From assembly GCA_041739085.1 (NCBI GenBank), contig JBGSON010000005.1, positions 1 to 64,000 of the forward strand: a stretch of 64,000 nt of DNA, read 5' to 3'. Positions 56,345 through 64,000 of the stretch are shown piece after piece. This stretch comes from JBGSON01 sp041739085. GTDB taxonomy: Bacteria > Patescibacteriota > Gracilibacteria > CAIRYL01. Position 1 is the stretch's first letter. Every line of letters begins with the position of its first letter. Made by a program: the position numbers and the translations under genes. The notes beneath the pieces were generated by a model. That model did not search any database. It had not been told where the DNA came from and saw only the letters and a list, made by a program, of their open reading frames with translations.

Positions 56345-57146
56345 GGAAAAAGAATCCGATGGTCGCCTGGAGTATCCTCCCGATCCGGAGGGGATGCTTG
56401 TAGAAGCGGTAGAGCCATTCAAATCCCTTCTCCTGCATCCATTTCGGCGCTCTCTTCTGATATCCGGTGAGAAAGTCGAAAGCTCCACCGACTCCCATGG
56501 CAAACCGGATGTTCGTCGTATTCTTGAGATTATCCGCGATCCAGAATTCTTGTTTCGGCGCCCCAAGCGCGACGAAAAGGACTTCGGCATTGGAACCATT
56601 GATCTGCTGGATGATCGCCGGAGTATTCTTTTCATCGACCGTTCCATTGTAAAAACCGACAACATTCGGAAAGTGCTCCGCAAGAATCGCTGCGGCCTTC
56701 TTTTTTCCCCCGAGAAGGAAGATCCTCGCCTGCGAGGTCGCCAGGAAATTCCCGAAGAGATCGACTCCGGCGATGCGGGATTTGATCTGACGCGGAAAAT
56801 TCTTCCGGTCATGCGTGAACTTCCAGAGCGATGTTATCCCTTCCCAGAAATTCTTCCATTTCTGTTTCTTCTTCATGAAGGAAGGGATCTCAAGTTTCTG
56901 GAGTGGGAGGAACCCCGAGGCCCAGAGTATCCCGGTCCCGTCTGCAAGGGAGAAGTCAGCATTTTTCAGGATATCGAAAAACTTCGGGTTTTCCCTCGAC
57001 TCCATTATCATTTCAGGATTCGGGGTCGTGCAGAGATGCTGCTCTCCCTTTGGCAGCTGAGAATAATAATGGAGCTTGAGAAGCGCCTGCGACTCATTGA
57101 CAGTGTCAAAGGGGATGCCGAAGAGGACGATGCGGCGTGTTTTCAT
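56307..57146 (-). CDS. WecG/TagA/CpsF-family glycosyltransferase
   Basis: 279 residues, GT26 family. TTPNPEMIMESRENPKFFDILKNADFSLADGTGILWAS is the signature (PNPxM...ADGxG). The C-terminus has FLLGGKKKAAAILAEHFP and VLFVALGAPKQEFWI. Members transfer N-acetylmannosamine or related sugars to undecaprenyl-PP-GlcNAc in wall teichoic acid or capsule synthesis. It could supply the wall polymer that SLH proteins bind. 10 nt after the methyltransferase gene on the same strand, so probably cotranscribed. Confidence 0.93.
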   Translation of the reverse strand: MKTRRIVLFGIPFDTVNESQALLKLHYYSQLPKGEQHLCTTPNPEMIMESRENPKFFDILKNADFSLADGTGILWASGFLPLQKLEIPSFMKKKQKWKNFWEGITSLWKFTHDRKNFPRQIKSRIAGVDLFGNFLATSQARIFLLGGKKKAAAILAEHFPNVVGFYNGTVDEKNTPAIIQQINGSNAEVLFVALGAPKQEFWIADNLKNTTNIRFAMGVGGAFDFLTGYQKRAPKWMQEKGFEWLYRFYKHPLRIGRILQATIGFFFLTIKEKGGTDPS

Positions 57147-57156
57147 GAATCATGAT

Positions 57157-57891
57157 TCATGAGAATTTCTCCTTTCTCAGACGGAGCATGATATTGCGAT
57201 CCTCTCCGCCTGCTTGTCCGGAATTTCCCATGCGCTTATATTCTACCACAGAAAAACCGGTTTTTCGAGCAAGCTTCAGGAGTTCTTCTCTGGAGAAAGC
57301 ATGATAATACCGTGGTATTTTTTCCTTTCCCCAGGATATGAGAAGATCGCGCTTCGCCCAGAAGGGGAGAAAGATACTCCGGATCAATGCATTCCTTCTT
57401 TCACTGGAGTATTTCTTTGCATGCCAGAGGTCCCATACCGTCATGACGATCTCTCCTTTCCTCTTCAGAACGCGCCGCATCTCCAGGAGAGCCATGATCC
57501 TGTCTCTCTGGGTGGGCAGATGATGGAAACTCGCGATGCACCAGACCTCGTCGTACATGTTCTTCGGAAATGGGATATGACGGAGATCCCCATCCCGGAA
57601 TTCTACACCCGGATATTTCCTTCTCGCGATGTCGAGAAGGTTCTTGGAAATATCAACGCCGGATATCGTGCATTTTTTTTCCCTGAGGAGCGGGACGATC
57701 CTTCCGTTCCCGCACCCTGCGTCAAGCACTGTTGCCCCTTTTGGTGTTTTCTGAAACAGTTCCCTGAGTTCGCTCCAGGGCGCACTCCTCGTTCCGGAGA
57801 ATTCCTCGGCGATCCGGTCAAAAAGTCCCGGGAGTAGCGCCGCCGCCTGCGATGGACGCCAAAAAAACATGAAGAGGGGGAAATTCTTCAA
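57157..57891 (-). CDS. Class I SAM-dependent methyltransferase (Trm9/ALKBH8-like)
   Basis: 244 residues. SAM-binding motif I VLDAGCGNGRIVPLL near 55, motif II/III ISGVDISKNLLDIAR, and a helical C-terminal part with IVMTVWDLWHAKKY and PRYYHAFSREELLKLARKTGF. The last two segments resemble the Trm9/ALKBH8 methyltransferase domain, which completes wobble uridine side chains in tRNA in eukaryotes. In bacteria the substrate could be tRNA or a small molecule. Downstream partner is a GT26 enzyme. Specificity is inferred only. Confidence 0.82.
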   Translation of the reverse strand: MKNFPLFMFFWRPSQAAALLPGLFDRIAEEFSGTRSAPWSELRELFQKTPKGATVLDAGCGNGRIVPLLREKKCTISGVDISKNLLDIARRKYPGVEFRDGDLRHIPFPKNMYDEVWCIASFHHLPTQRDRIMALLEMRRVLKRKGEIVMTVWDLWHAKKYSSERRNALIRSIFLPFWAKRDLLISWGKEKIPRYYHAFSREELLKLARKTGFSVVEYKRMGNSGQAGGEDRNIMLRLRKEKFS

Positions 57892-57905
57892 AAAGGAAGA
57901 TCACA

Positions 57906-59231
57906 TTATTCACCGAGTGCGTAGGTGTCGACTTTATCCTTGCCCACATTTTCGATTGTCTTTCTGATGACATCATCCATCGAAACGATCTCCTGAGTCC
58001 CCTCTTTCATGTTCCTGAGGATGGCCTTGTTTTCACGGACTTCGACTTCCCCGATGATGATCGCCCAATCGACGCCGAACTTGTTCGCCATTTCGAGCTG
58101 ATGCTTCATGGAGGCCTTTCCCATCGCTCCGCGTGCATGGACTCCCTGATCATGAAGCTCTGAAAGAATCCTCACTGCCTTTTTCTTTGATACTCCTCCG
58201 AGTTGCGCAACGAATATCGGAACCCTGTCTTTTTGCGGTGGGACCACCCCTTCTTCGAGCATATGATCAATGATCCTCTCGACCCCGAATGCGACTCCCA
58301 CGCCAGGTGTTGAACGGCCGCCAAGGAGTTCGACGAGACCATCATATCTCCCCCCTCCCCCAATGGCGTTCTGTGCGCCCTGATTCTTGTCCCAGAACTC
58401 GAAGACCGTATCGGTGTAATAATCAAGCCCCCTCACGAGCGACGTGTTTTCTGAATACGGGATCTCCAGTTCCTGGAGAAAGCTTTTTACCTCGGTATAA
58501 TACTCGAGCGATTCCTTATCGATAAAACTTTCGAGTTTCGGGGCCATGGACACCAGGATCTGGACATCCTCGTTCTTTGAGTCGAGGATCCTCATGGGAT
58601 TCTTCTCGAGCCGTGCGAGACAGTCCTCAGGAAGATGTCTCTCTTTCCCATAAAAATAATTCCTGAGCGCATCATTATACTGTCTTCTCACATCAAGATT
58701 CCCAAGGGTATTGAGCTGGAGAGAGAAATGGTGCTCGATCTTGAGATCAGAGAGGATCTTGTAGGAAAGGAGGATGATCTGGGCATCGATGGAAGCATCC
58801 CTCGCCCCGATGACCTCGAATCCGAGCTGATAGAACTGCCGGTATCTCCCTTTCTGCGGCCGGTCGTACCGGAAATGCGGTTCGATATAATAAAGCTGGA
58901 CAGGCTGGGGAAGGTTCATCATTCCGTGCTCGATATACGCCCGGACAATCCCCGCAGTACTCTCAGGCTTCATGGTCATCGACTTTCCAGATCTGCTCGT
59001 CATGGTAAACATCTCCTTTTCAACGATGTCAGTTGTGTCCCCGACCCCCCGGATAAACACCCCGGTCTCTTCCATGACCGGAGTCGAGACACGCCGAAAT
59101 CCCGCCTGCCGAAGCCGGTGGCGTGCAACTTTTTTTACAAGTGTGTGGAAATCATACTCGTCAGGAAGAACATCATGAAAACCCCTGAGCGTCTGGTATT
59201 TTTGTGTCTTTACCACATCATCATCACTCAT
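57906..59231 (-). CDS. hisS: Histidyl-tRNA synthetase
   Basis: 441 residues from ATG 59231 (MSDDDVVKTQKYQTLRGFHDVLPDEY); the in-frame extension to 59351 is rejected on family length. Class II motifs: TPVMEETGVFIRGVGDTTDIVEKEMFTM, the RYDRPQKGRYRQFYQLGFEVIG region, and LVRGLDYYTDTVFEFWDK (HisA motif) with GGGGRYDGLVELLGG. A C-terminal anticodon-binding domain (VPIFVAQLGGVSKKKAVRILSEL and so on) follows. A TTGACA element at 59260-59255 may be its -35, but no good -10 is visible. Confidence 0.97.
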   Translation of the reverse strand: MSDDDVVKTQKYQTLRGFHDVLPDEYDFHTLVKKVARHRLRQAGFRRVSTPVMEETGVFIRGVGDTTDIVEKEMFTMTSRSGKSMTMKPESTAGIVRAYIEHGMMNLPQPVQLYYIEPHFRYDRPQKGRYRQFYQLGFEVIGARDASIDAQIILLSYKILSDLKIEHHFSLQLNTLGNLDVRRQYNDALRNYFYGKERHLPEDCLARLEKNPMRILDSKNEDVQILVSMAPKLESFIDKESLEYYTEVKSFLQELEIPYSENTSLVRGLDYYTDTVFEFWDKNQGAQNAIGGGGRYDGLVELLGGRSTPGVGVAFGVERIIDHMLEEGVVPPQKDRVPIFVAQLGGVSKKKAVRILSELHDQGVHARGAMGKASMKHQLEMANKFGVDWAIIIGEVEVRENKAILRNMKEGTQEIVSMDDVIRKTIENVGKDKVDTYALGE

Positions 59232-59398
59232 AAGTGCAAAGTAAGAAAACAGAATGTCAAATGCCATTCTCTCAAATATTTTTCCTCTTGAGAAGAGGAA
59301 TCGGTGTCTTGAAGCACAAAACAAAAGAATTTTTTCTCCGGTGGTGTCCATGCTGACGTGCTTGCCGGAACACTCTTTCGCGCTTCACCGAAATAACA

Positions 59399-59427
59399 TT
59401 GACTTTCTCTTGTTTATTTACTATAAT
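59399..59427 (+). promoter_or_regulatory. Near-consensus promoter of the hisS-gmk non-coding RNA
   Basis: TTGACT (59399-59404), exactly 17-nt spacer, TATAAT (59422-59427), the best promoter I see in the window. Predicted start near 59434. It points into a region without a credible protein. Confidence 0.85.
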
Positions 59428-59433
59428 CTCCCC

Positions 59434-60556
59434 CTTTGTAAAAAGGAAAGGTCCGTTAACATAATTTTGAACATAAAAAAAGGAGGGATGTGGCATTTGC
59501 ACTTGTTTCCTGCTGGAGAACAGAGGTGGATACATCCCTCCATGCGACTCGAAGACAAATTCCTGCAAGAGGAGCCTCCCGCAAGGGAGGAAGGATCTTC
59601 GAGTAGCGAGTCTCCATTCTGTCGATTCGGGCAGAATGAAAGGGCTCCCTACCGTTCTTCGGTACACTAGTTTTAAGACCCGAGTACCAAGGGTCTTTAT
59701 GTGTATTTGTTTCCGAGCCAGTAAAAACTGGCAGAGAGAGTTCCTCCGAAGAGAAACAGAAAACAAAATGTGTATTTGTATGATGAAGGTAGCGCTCCCC
59801 TTCGTGCTGAAACGAAGAAGAGACTACTCTCCGGTAGCTTGTCGGCTTGAATCGATAAGCCATCGAAAAGTAGGGAGGATGGAGTCTCGAACACCTCTGA
59901 TTGATGTTTGTATTTGTATTGGGGAAAAAAACTCCGATTCTTCCGAATACCGCTCCTAAACAAGGAATCCCGGCAGATCTCCTTGAAAACAAGGAAAAAA
60001 GCAGAGAAACCAAGCACAACCCGCCAGACGGAGAGACACCTCGTGAGAGGGAATCACTCCGATGGGGGAAGGGGAAGGGCAAGAGAAGAGAAGGAGCTGA
60101 ATTTTCTTCCACCATTCCAAGGAAGTTGTCTTCTCCAGGGACACCATCACTCCGCAAGGGAGGGAAAATGTCCCCCCTGCTCCGATTGCTCGGAGAAGAG
60201 AAGAGGAGAAAACATGCCGACCAAGGCAATATGACAAAACCCGACAAAATCCAGGATCACCCGAAGGCTACGAGGAGATCGCTCCAGACTGACCGATGAT
60301 TGCTCACCGAAGAGAAAGGAGAAAACGGGAAAGTCCCATCAACCTGAAGAAAATTCGGGACTCCATACTCCCGGCTTTCCGATTTACGAAAAATCCGGTA
60401 GGATAGCGGTGTTTTTAAGGAACTTCTTTTTTTCTATTGAACCTTGCGAAATCTCATAATCTTATCATCTTTCCGGAGAGAACACAATCTCTCGTGACCA
60501 CCCGATTTCTGAGTGGGGAAAAGGCAGCAGACTTGGAAAGTTTCCAGCGCTGCCTT
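59434..60556 (+). ncRNA. Candidate large structured non-coding RNA, unknown family
   Basis: About 1.1 kb after the near-consensus promoter, purine-rich on the plus strand and full of local helices. Examples: 59482-59491 with 59532-59541 (10 bp, exact); 59547-59555 with 59596-59604 (9 bp) enclosing 59575-59590 (6-bp stem, GCAA loop); 59615-59623 with 59630-59638; 59675-59681 with 59691-59697; 59717-59732 (AAAA loop); 59800-59817; 59837-59860; 59820-59825 with 59883-59888; 59980-59995 (AAAA loop); 60029-60033 with 60057-60061 around a GTGA hairpin (60039-60050); 60180-60195; 60332-60337 with 60357-60362; and 60521-60528 with 60549-60556. GNRA-type loops appear on the plus strand only. No tmRNA or RNase P signatures found. 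The 3' end is uncertain (60.4-60.56 kb). Confidence 0.7.
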
Positions 60557-60579
60557 CCTCACTGCAGTTTATTTTATTA

Positions 60580-60585
60580 TATAAT
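60580..60585 (+). promoter_or_regulatory. -10 box for gmk
   Basis: TATAAT at 60580-60585, about 12 nt before the ATG at 60597, so the mRNA leader is very short. No -35 match is visible. A strong hairpin (60521-60556) lies just upstream. Confidence 0.5.
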
Positions 60586-60596
60586 ATTTACATATT

Positions 60597-61196
60597 ATGT
60601 CAAGTCCAATTGGAAAACTTTTTCTCATTCTCGGACCATCGGGTGTCGGAAAAGGGACGATCATACGGCTCCTGAAAGAAAGATATGGAAATGACTTTGT
60701 CTTTGTGCTTTCTGCAACTACCCGATCCCCTCGGCCGGGAGAAAAAGAGGGAGAATCGTACTACTATCTTTCCGAAGATGATTTCAAGGAAAAAATCCAG
60801 AACTTTGATTTTCTGGAATGGGCAGTCGTCCATGAGGACTTCTACTACGGAACGCTCAAAAAGCCGATCTATGATGCCCTCAATGCAGGGAAGAATGTCA
60901 TCAAGGAGCTCGATATCCACGGGTTTGAAAGACTGCAGAAGGTACTCCCGTCAGACGAATATGTGTCCATTTTCCTCCTCCCTCCTTCGGTTGATATCCT
61001 GAGGAAACGGATCAAGGAGAGAGCTCCTATATCCGATGATGAATTAGAAAAAAGACTCCAGAGCTCGATCCGGGAAATAGAAAAGAGTGCCGAGTGTCAT
61101 TATCTCGTCCAGACGGAAGATACAAAGATCGAAGAGACACTCCATGATGTCCTGAAGGTCTTCCAGAAGGAGATACCCGGATTTAAAAGAAAGTGA
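60597..61196 (+). CDS. gmk: Guanylate kinase
   Basis: 199 residues, normal length. P-loop GPSGVGKG at 11-18, GMP-binding region SATTRSPRPGEKEGESYYYLSEDDF and LEWAVVHEDFYYGT, lid region KERAPISDDELEKRLQSS. It phosphorylates GMP to GDP with ATP. Supports nucleotide salvage; in reduced genomes this step is usually kept when de novo purine synthesis is lost. Confidence 0.96.
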   Translation: MSSPIGKLFLILGPSGVGKGTIIRLLKERYGNDFVFVLSATTRSPRPGEKEGESYYYLSEDDFKEKIQNFDFLEWAVVHEDFYYGTLKKPIYDALNAGKNVIKELDIHGFERLQKVLPSDEYVSIFLLPPSVDILRKRIKERAPISDDELEKRLQSSIREIEKSAECHYLVQTEDTKIEETLHDVLKVFQKEIPGFKRK

Positions 61197-61236
61197 GCAT
61201 CCTCCGGTGAACATCTGATTTTCCTGAAGAGTGGAT

Positions 61237-61683
61237 TTATCTTCTCTTTCTCTTTGCGACTTTGAGTTGCGCCAATGCTTTCGCGAGCTGCCCGGAGGCT
61301 CCGGCAAACTCCTGATCCGAAAGCTGGAGTTTTCCTTCCCTGAATTCCTGCAGGAGTTTTTCTGCCTTTTCTTTCGCCTCGAGAGCCCGTTTTTCATCGA
61401 TCTCATCGACTCTCATGGCGCTGTCCGCAATGATATTCACCCTGCTCCCCGGTTTTACTTCCATGAATCCACCGGAGACCGCGATAAAAATGAAATCGGG
61501 AGAATAAATCCCCTCTCCCTCATTTACCTGAAGCTTGATCTCTCCCGCAAGTACTGAAGTGATGAGCGGAATATGATGCGGAAGCACCGTCACATCTCCG
61601 GATTCCGTCGGGACAGTAATCTGCTTCACCTTCCCTTTGAACAAGGGTTTTTCCAGAGTAACGATATCGAGATCAATGTACAT
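61237..61683 (-). CDS. atpC: F1F0 ATP synthase epsilon subunit
   Basis: 148 residues, usual length 130-150. N-terminal beta sandwich: MYIDLDIVTLEKPLFKGKVKQITVPTESGDVTVLPHHIPLITSVLAGEI. C-terminal helical hairpin: IDEKRALEAKEKAEKLLQEF, ending LAQLKVAKRKRR. It couples the F1 rotor and can inhibit ATP hydrolysis. Follows atpD by 38 nt. Confidence 0.95.
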   Translation of the reverse strand: MYIDLDIVTLEKPLFKGKVKQITVPTESGDVTVLPHHIPLITSVLAGEIKLQVNEGEGIYSPDFIFIAVSGGFMEVKPGSRVNIIADSAMRVDEIDEKRALEAKEKAEKLLQEFREGKLQLSDQEFAGASGQLAKALAQLKVAKRKRR

Positions 61684-61721
61684 ACGGAGCGTGGATAAGA
61701 ACTGATCTTCCGGTTTATTTT

Positions 61722-63113
61722 CTATAAGCTTTTCGCAGCGACGACTTCTTCGATCCCTCCCTTCATGTAGAATGAATCCTCGTTGATCTCATCATATTTA
61801 CCCTCAAGAATCCCCTTGAATCCTTTTACGGTTTCATCGCGTGACACATATTTCCCCGCGGTTCCGGTGAAAACTTCCGCGACACAGAACGGCTGGGAGA
61901 GGAATTTCTGGATCTTCCTCGCCCGGGATACGGTGCGTTTGTCCTCAACGCTCAGCTCTTCCATCCCGAGGATCGCAATGATGTCCTGGAGATCCTTATA
62001 TCTCTGGAGAACTCGCTGCGTCTCGCGTGCGACCTTATAGTGTTCATCACCGACGATGTTCGGATCGAGAACCGTGGAAGTCGAATCGAGCGGATCGACT
62101 GCGGGATAGAGCCCCAGTTCCGTCAATGCGCGGGAAAGGACGACGGTTGAGTCGAGATGGGTGAATGTCGTTGCCGGAGCGGGATCGGTGAGATCGTCCG
62201 CAGGTACATACACTGCCTGTACGGAAGTAATGGATCCCTTCTGTGTCGAAGTAATCCGCTCCTGGAGTTTTCCCATGTCCGTCGCGAGCGTCGGCTGGTA
62301 TCCGACCGCGGACGGCATACGTCCCAGAAGCGCTGAGACCTCGCTTCCCGCCTGGGTAAAGCGGAAAATATTGTCGATAAAAAGAAGAACATCTCTCCCC
62401 TCGGCGTCCCGAAAATATTCCGCCATCGTGAGTCCGGTGAGCCCAACCCTCATCCTTGCGCCGGGTGGTTCGTTCATCTGACCGAAGACCATTGCCACTT
62501 TATCGATAACGCCTGAGTTTTTCATCTCATGATAGAGATCATTTCCCTCTCGCGTCCGCTCTCCAACACCTGCAAATACGGAATAGCCTCCATGTTTCGC
62601 GGCAATGTTATGGATAAGCTCCTGGATGATGACTGTTTTTCCGACTCCTGCTCCTCCGAAGAGACCTACTTTTCCTCCCTTCACGAACGGAGCGATGAGG
62701 TCGATGACCTTGATCCCCGTTTCAAAAATCTCGGTCTTGATATTGAGATCCTTGAATTCCGGGGATTCCCGGTGGATCGAACTCCTCTCTTTTGTCGCGA
62801 CGGCTCCCTTCCCATCAATCGTCTCTCCGAGGACATTGAAAAGCCGGCCCAATACATCCGTTCCGACAGGGATCGATATCGGCCCCCCCATATCCTCGAC
62901 TTCCATCCCCCGGCTTAGTCCGTCGGTGGTCGTCATGGCGACTGTCCTCACCTCGTTCTCGCCGATATGCTGGGCGACTTCAAGGACGATCGTTTTCTCT
63001 CCTACTTTCACCTGAAGGGCGCTGTTGATCGCGGGGAGATTCTCAGGGAATACGACGTCGACGACGACTCCGATGATCTTGGTGATGGTCCCTGATGAAG
63101 CGTGTTTTGACAT
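61722..63113 (-). CDS. atpD: F1F0 ATP synthase beta subunit
   Basis: 463 residues. P-loop GGAGVGKT, catalytic GERTREGNDLYHEM, FIDNIFRFTQAGSEVSALLGRMPSAVGYQPTLATDMG, and the C-terminal VAEVFTGTAGKYVSRDETVKGFKGILEGKYD are all canonical. It is the catalytic subunit of F1. The order atpG-atpD-atpC follows the standard atp operon. An A-rich leader (no Shine-Dalgarno) precedes the ATG. Confidence 0.98.
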   Translation of the reverse strand: MSKHASSGTITKIIGVVVDVVFPENLPAINSALQVKVGEKTIVLEVAQHIGENEVRTVAMTTTDGLSRGMEVEDMGGPISIPVGTDVLGRLFNVLGETIDGKGAVATKERSSIHRESPEFKDLNIKTEIFETGIKVIDLIAPFVKGGKVGLFGGAGVGKTVIIQELIHNIAAKHGGYSVFAGVGERTREGNDLYHEMKNSGVIDKVAMVFGQMNEPPGARMRVGLTGLTMAEYFRDAEGRDVLLFIDNIFRFTQAGSEVSALLGRMPSAVGYQPTLATDMGKLQERITSTQKGSITSVQAVYVPADDLTDPAPATTFTHLDSTVVLSRALTELGLYPAVDPLDSTSTVLDPNIVGDEHYKVARETQRVLQRYKDLQDIIAILGMEELSVEDKRTVSRARKIQKFLSQPFCVAEVFTGTAGKYVSRDETVKGFKGILEGKYDEINEDSFYMKGGIEEVVAAKSL

Positions 63114-63140
63114 AGAAAAAATGAAAAAAAAGATGGGAAA

Positions 63141-64000
63141 TTACTTTTTGAGTGCCTCGCTCCCCCCGACGATCTCCAATATTTCCTGAGTGATCCCCGC
63201 CTGCCTCATCTTGTTGTAATTTAAAACGAGGTCTTCGATGATATCTCCCGCCGCTTCCGTCGCATTCTTCATCGCGACCATACGGGCGCTCTGTTCGGAA
63301 GCATAGCTTTCGAGGATCGCCTGATAGATCTGGATCTCTACGAATTTCGGCAGAAGTTCATCGAGGACCGTTCCCGGATCAGGCTCAAAGAGATATTCGT
63401 ATGGCCGGTCTTCCTCATGCACCTTCCCGATTTCTTTCAGGACTTCTTGCAGAGAGTCCATGATGTCCTTGCCGAGGGGAACGACTCTTTTTACGACTGT
63501 TTTTTGATTGAGAACGGAGATGAAATGGGTGTACACGACATAGACGCGCTGATAATTTCCCTCTCGGTACGCCTCAAGGATCGTCTTTGTGATAGGAGCC
63601 GTGTCGAGGAATGAGAGGCTCTCCCCGATATCGGAAAAATCAGCTGTGATATTCTGATGAAGCCGTAAGAGAGAATCCCTTCCTTTTTTCCCCAACGTGA
63701 TGAGATCAAATACCGGTGCATCCTTTGGTTTCGCATCAGGATTCAGAATCTCGCTCTCATCTGGGACCTTTTTGCTCTCGATGAACTCGACTGCCTTCCG
63801 TATTGTATTTGCGTTCAAAGAACCGCAGAGGCCTTTGTTCGCCGTGATGACCAGGATGAGATACCGGTTTCCTTCTGATTTCCGGAGAAGATAGTGATTG
63901 AAGTCCCCTACTTTTTCCGAAACCGTCGCGAGGATCTCGAGCGCCTTTTCTGCATAGGAACGGGTTTTGAGAGCCTGTTCCTGCGCTTTTCTCATTTTGC
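63141..64000 (-). CDS. atpG: F1F0 ATP synthase gamma subunit, partial (cut by right edge)
   Basis: At least 286 residues; the frame stays open to the window edge (…AKMRKAQEQALKTRSYAEKALEIL, where the family N-terminus of about 30 residues is missing). ITANKGLCGSLNANTIRKAVEFI and SEQSARMVAMKNATEAAGDIIEDLVLNYNKMRQAGITQEILEIVGGSEAL are typical. It is the central rotor shaft of F1. Compared with common gamma subunits it has an insertion near VPDESEILNPDAKPKDAP. Confidence 0.96.
   Translation of the reverse strand, partial: KMRKAQEQALKTRSYAEKALEILATVSEKVGDFNHYLLRKSEGNRYLILVITANKGLCGSLNANTIRKAVEFIESKKVPDESEILNPDAKPKDAPVFDLITLGKKGRDSLLRLHQNITADFSDIGESLSFLDTAPITKTILEAYREGNYQRVYVVYTHFISVLNQKTVVKRVVPLGKDIMDSLQEVLKEIGKVHEEDRPYEYLFEPDPGTVLDELLPKFVEIQIYQAILESYASEQSARMVAMKNATEAAGDIIEDLVLNYNKMRQAGITQEILEIVGGSEALKK

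Noticed and set aside
59229..59351. Attenuator or His-codon leader peptide upstream of hisS
   Set aside because: A hairpin exists (59283-59301), but no short ORF with His codons and no T-tract terminator is present.
59456..60247. Long minus-strand reading frame (263 codons) in the hisS-gmk gap, plus several plus-strand frames
   Set aside because: Composition is Ser/Leu/Arg/Pro-rich with no domain; it is the antisense of purine-rich, hairpin-rich DNA behind a plus-strand promoter.
59434..60556. Identity of the large RNA as tmRNA, RNase P RNA or group I/II intron
   Set aside because: No tag-peptide coding or tRNA-like ends, no GAGGAAAGTCC-type RNase P core, no convincing P3/P4/P7 set or domain V hairpin. 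The 6-bp GAGACT/AGTCTC pairing around a hairpin recalls P7/P8 of group I introns, but the remaining core was not found.

Overview
The window is about 64 kb of densely packed bacterial DNA with a standard genetic code: TGA is a normal stop, and several operons join genes through ATGA stop/start overlaps. Lone biosynthetic genes (trpB, purE-like) without their pathways, a sigma-region-4/HARE-HTH regulator, two giant Cys-rich proteins, SLH-domain surface proteins, many genes of unknown function and weak Shine-Dalgarno signals all suggest a Patescibacteria/CPR genome. Peregrinibacteria-like is my best guess. This is inference; no 16S gene is present.

Layout. 1-4.7 kb: a minus-strand run tyrS, acyltransferase, trpB, and a membrane protein cut by the left edge. 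4.96-9.7 kb: an RluA-type pseudouridine synthase, an HExxH protein, a zinc-finger/TM protein, an Ogt-type protein and an Smr protein. 9.9-13.6 kb: surface lipoproteins (VWA; secreted MsrA-MsrB fusion; an orphan lipoprotein) and a small membrane protein. 13.6-15.3 kb: a cysK-cysE operon behind what looks like a complete cysteine attenuator. 15.4-23.2 kb: small orphans, a DUF4405-like/flavodoxin pair, and a block with two large Cys-rich paralogues. 23.2-27.1 kb: a 986-residue GHKL-ATPase/metallopeptidase fusion, divergent from a small ORF. 27-38 kb: SLH protein, PH-like protein, a frameshifted PsiE-like remnant, a large TSP3 lipoprotein with lgt, tspO, tRNA-Ser, another SLH protein and a flippase. 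38-51 kb: UvrD-RecB-like helicase-nuclease, serS, SLH-CAP protein, orphan histidine kinase, rlmD-like methyltransferase, a two-OB-fold ssb, yidC, a nucleotidyltransferase-like protein, the sigma4-HARE regulator and purE-like. 51-60.6 kb: Tat-type HExxH protein, LOG protein, tandem Cys-repeat protein, tRNA-Thr, rpmF-nusB-rnc, wecG-like, a methyltransferase, hisS, then a 1.2 kb stretch I read as a large structured non-coding RNA. 60.6-64 kb: gmk and atpC-atpD-atpG (cut by the right edge).

The two most interesting signals are regulatory RNAs. (1) Ahead of cysK a near-consensus promoter starts an apparently leaderless 15-codon peptide with three consecutive Cys codons. Its stop codon lies inside an 11-nt segment perfectly complementary to the 5' arm of an intrinsic terminator placed just before cysK: a textbook attenuator tuned to cysteine. 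(2) Between hisS and gmk the best promoter in the window (TTGACT-17-TATAAT) drives about 1.1 kb of purine-rich, hairpin-rich sequence with no credible protein. Several promoters place the -10 box 6-7 nt before the start codon, so leaderless mRNAs are probably common here.
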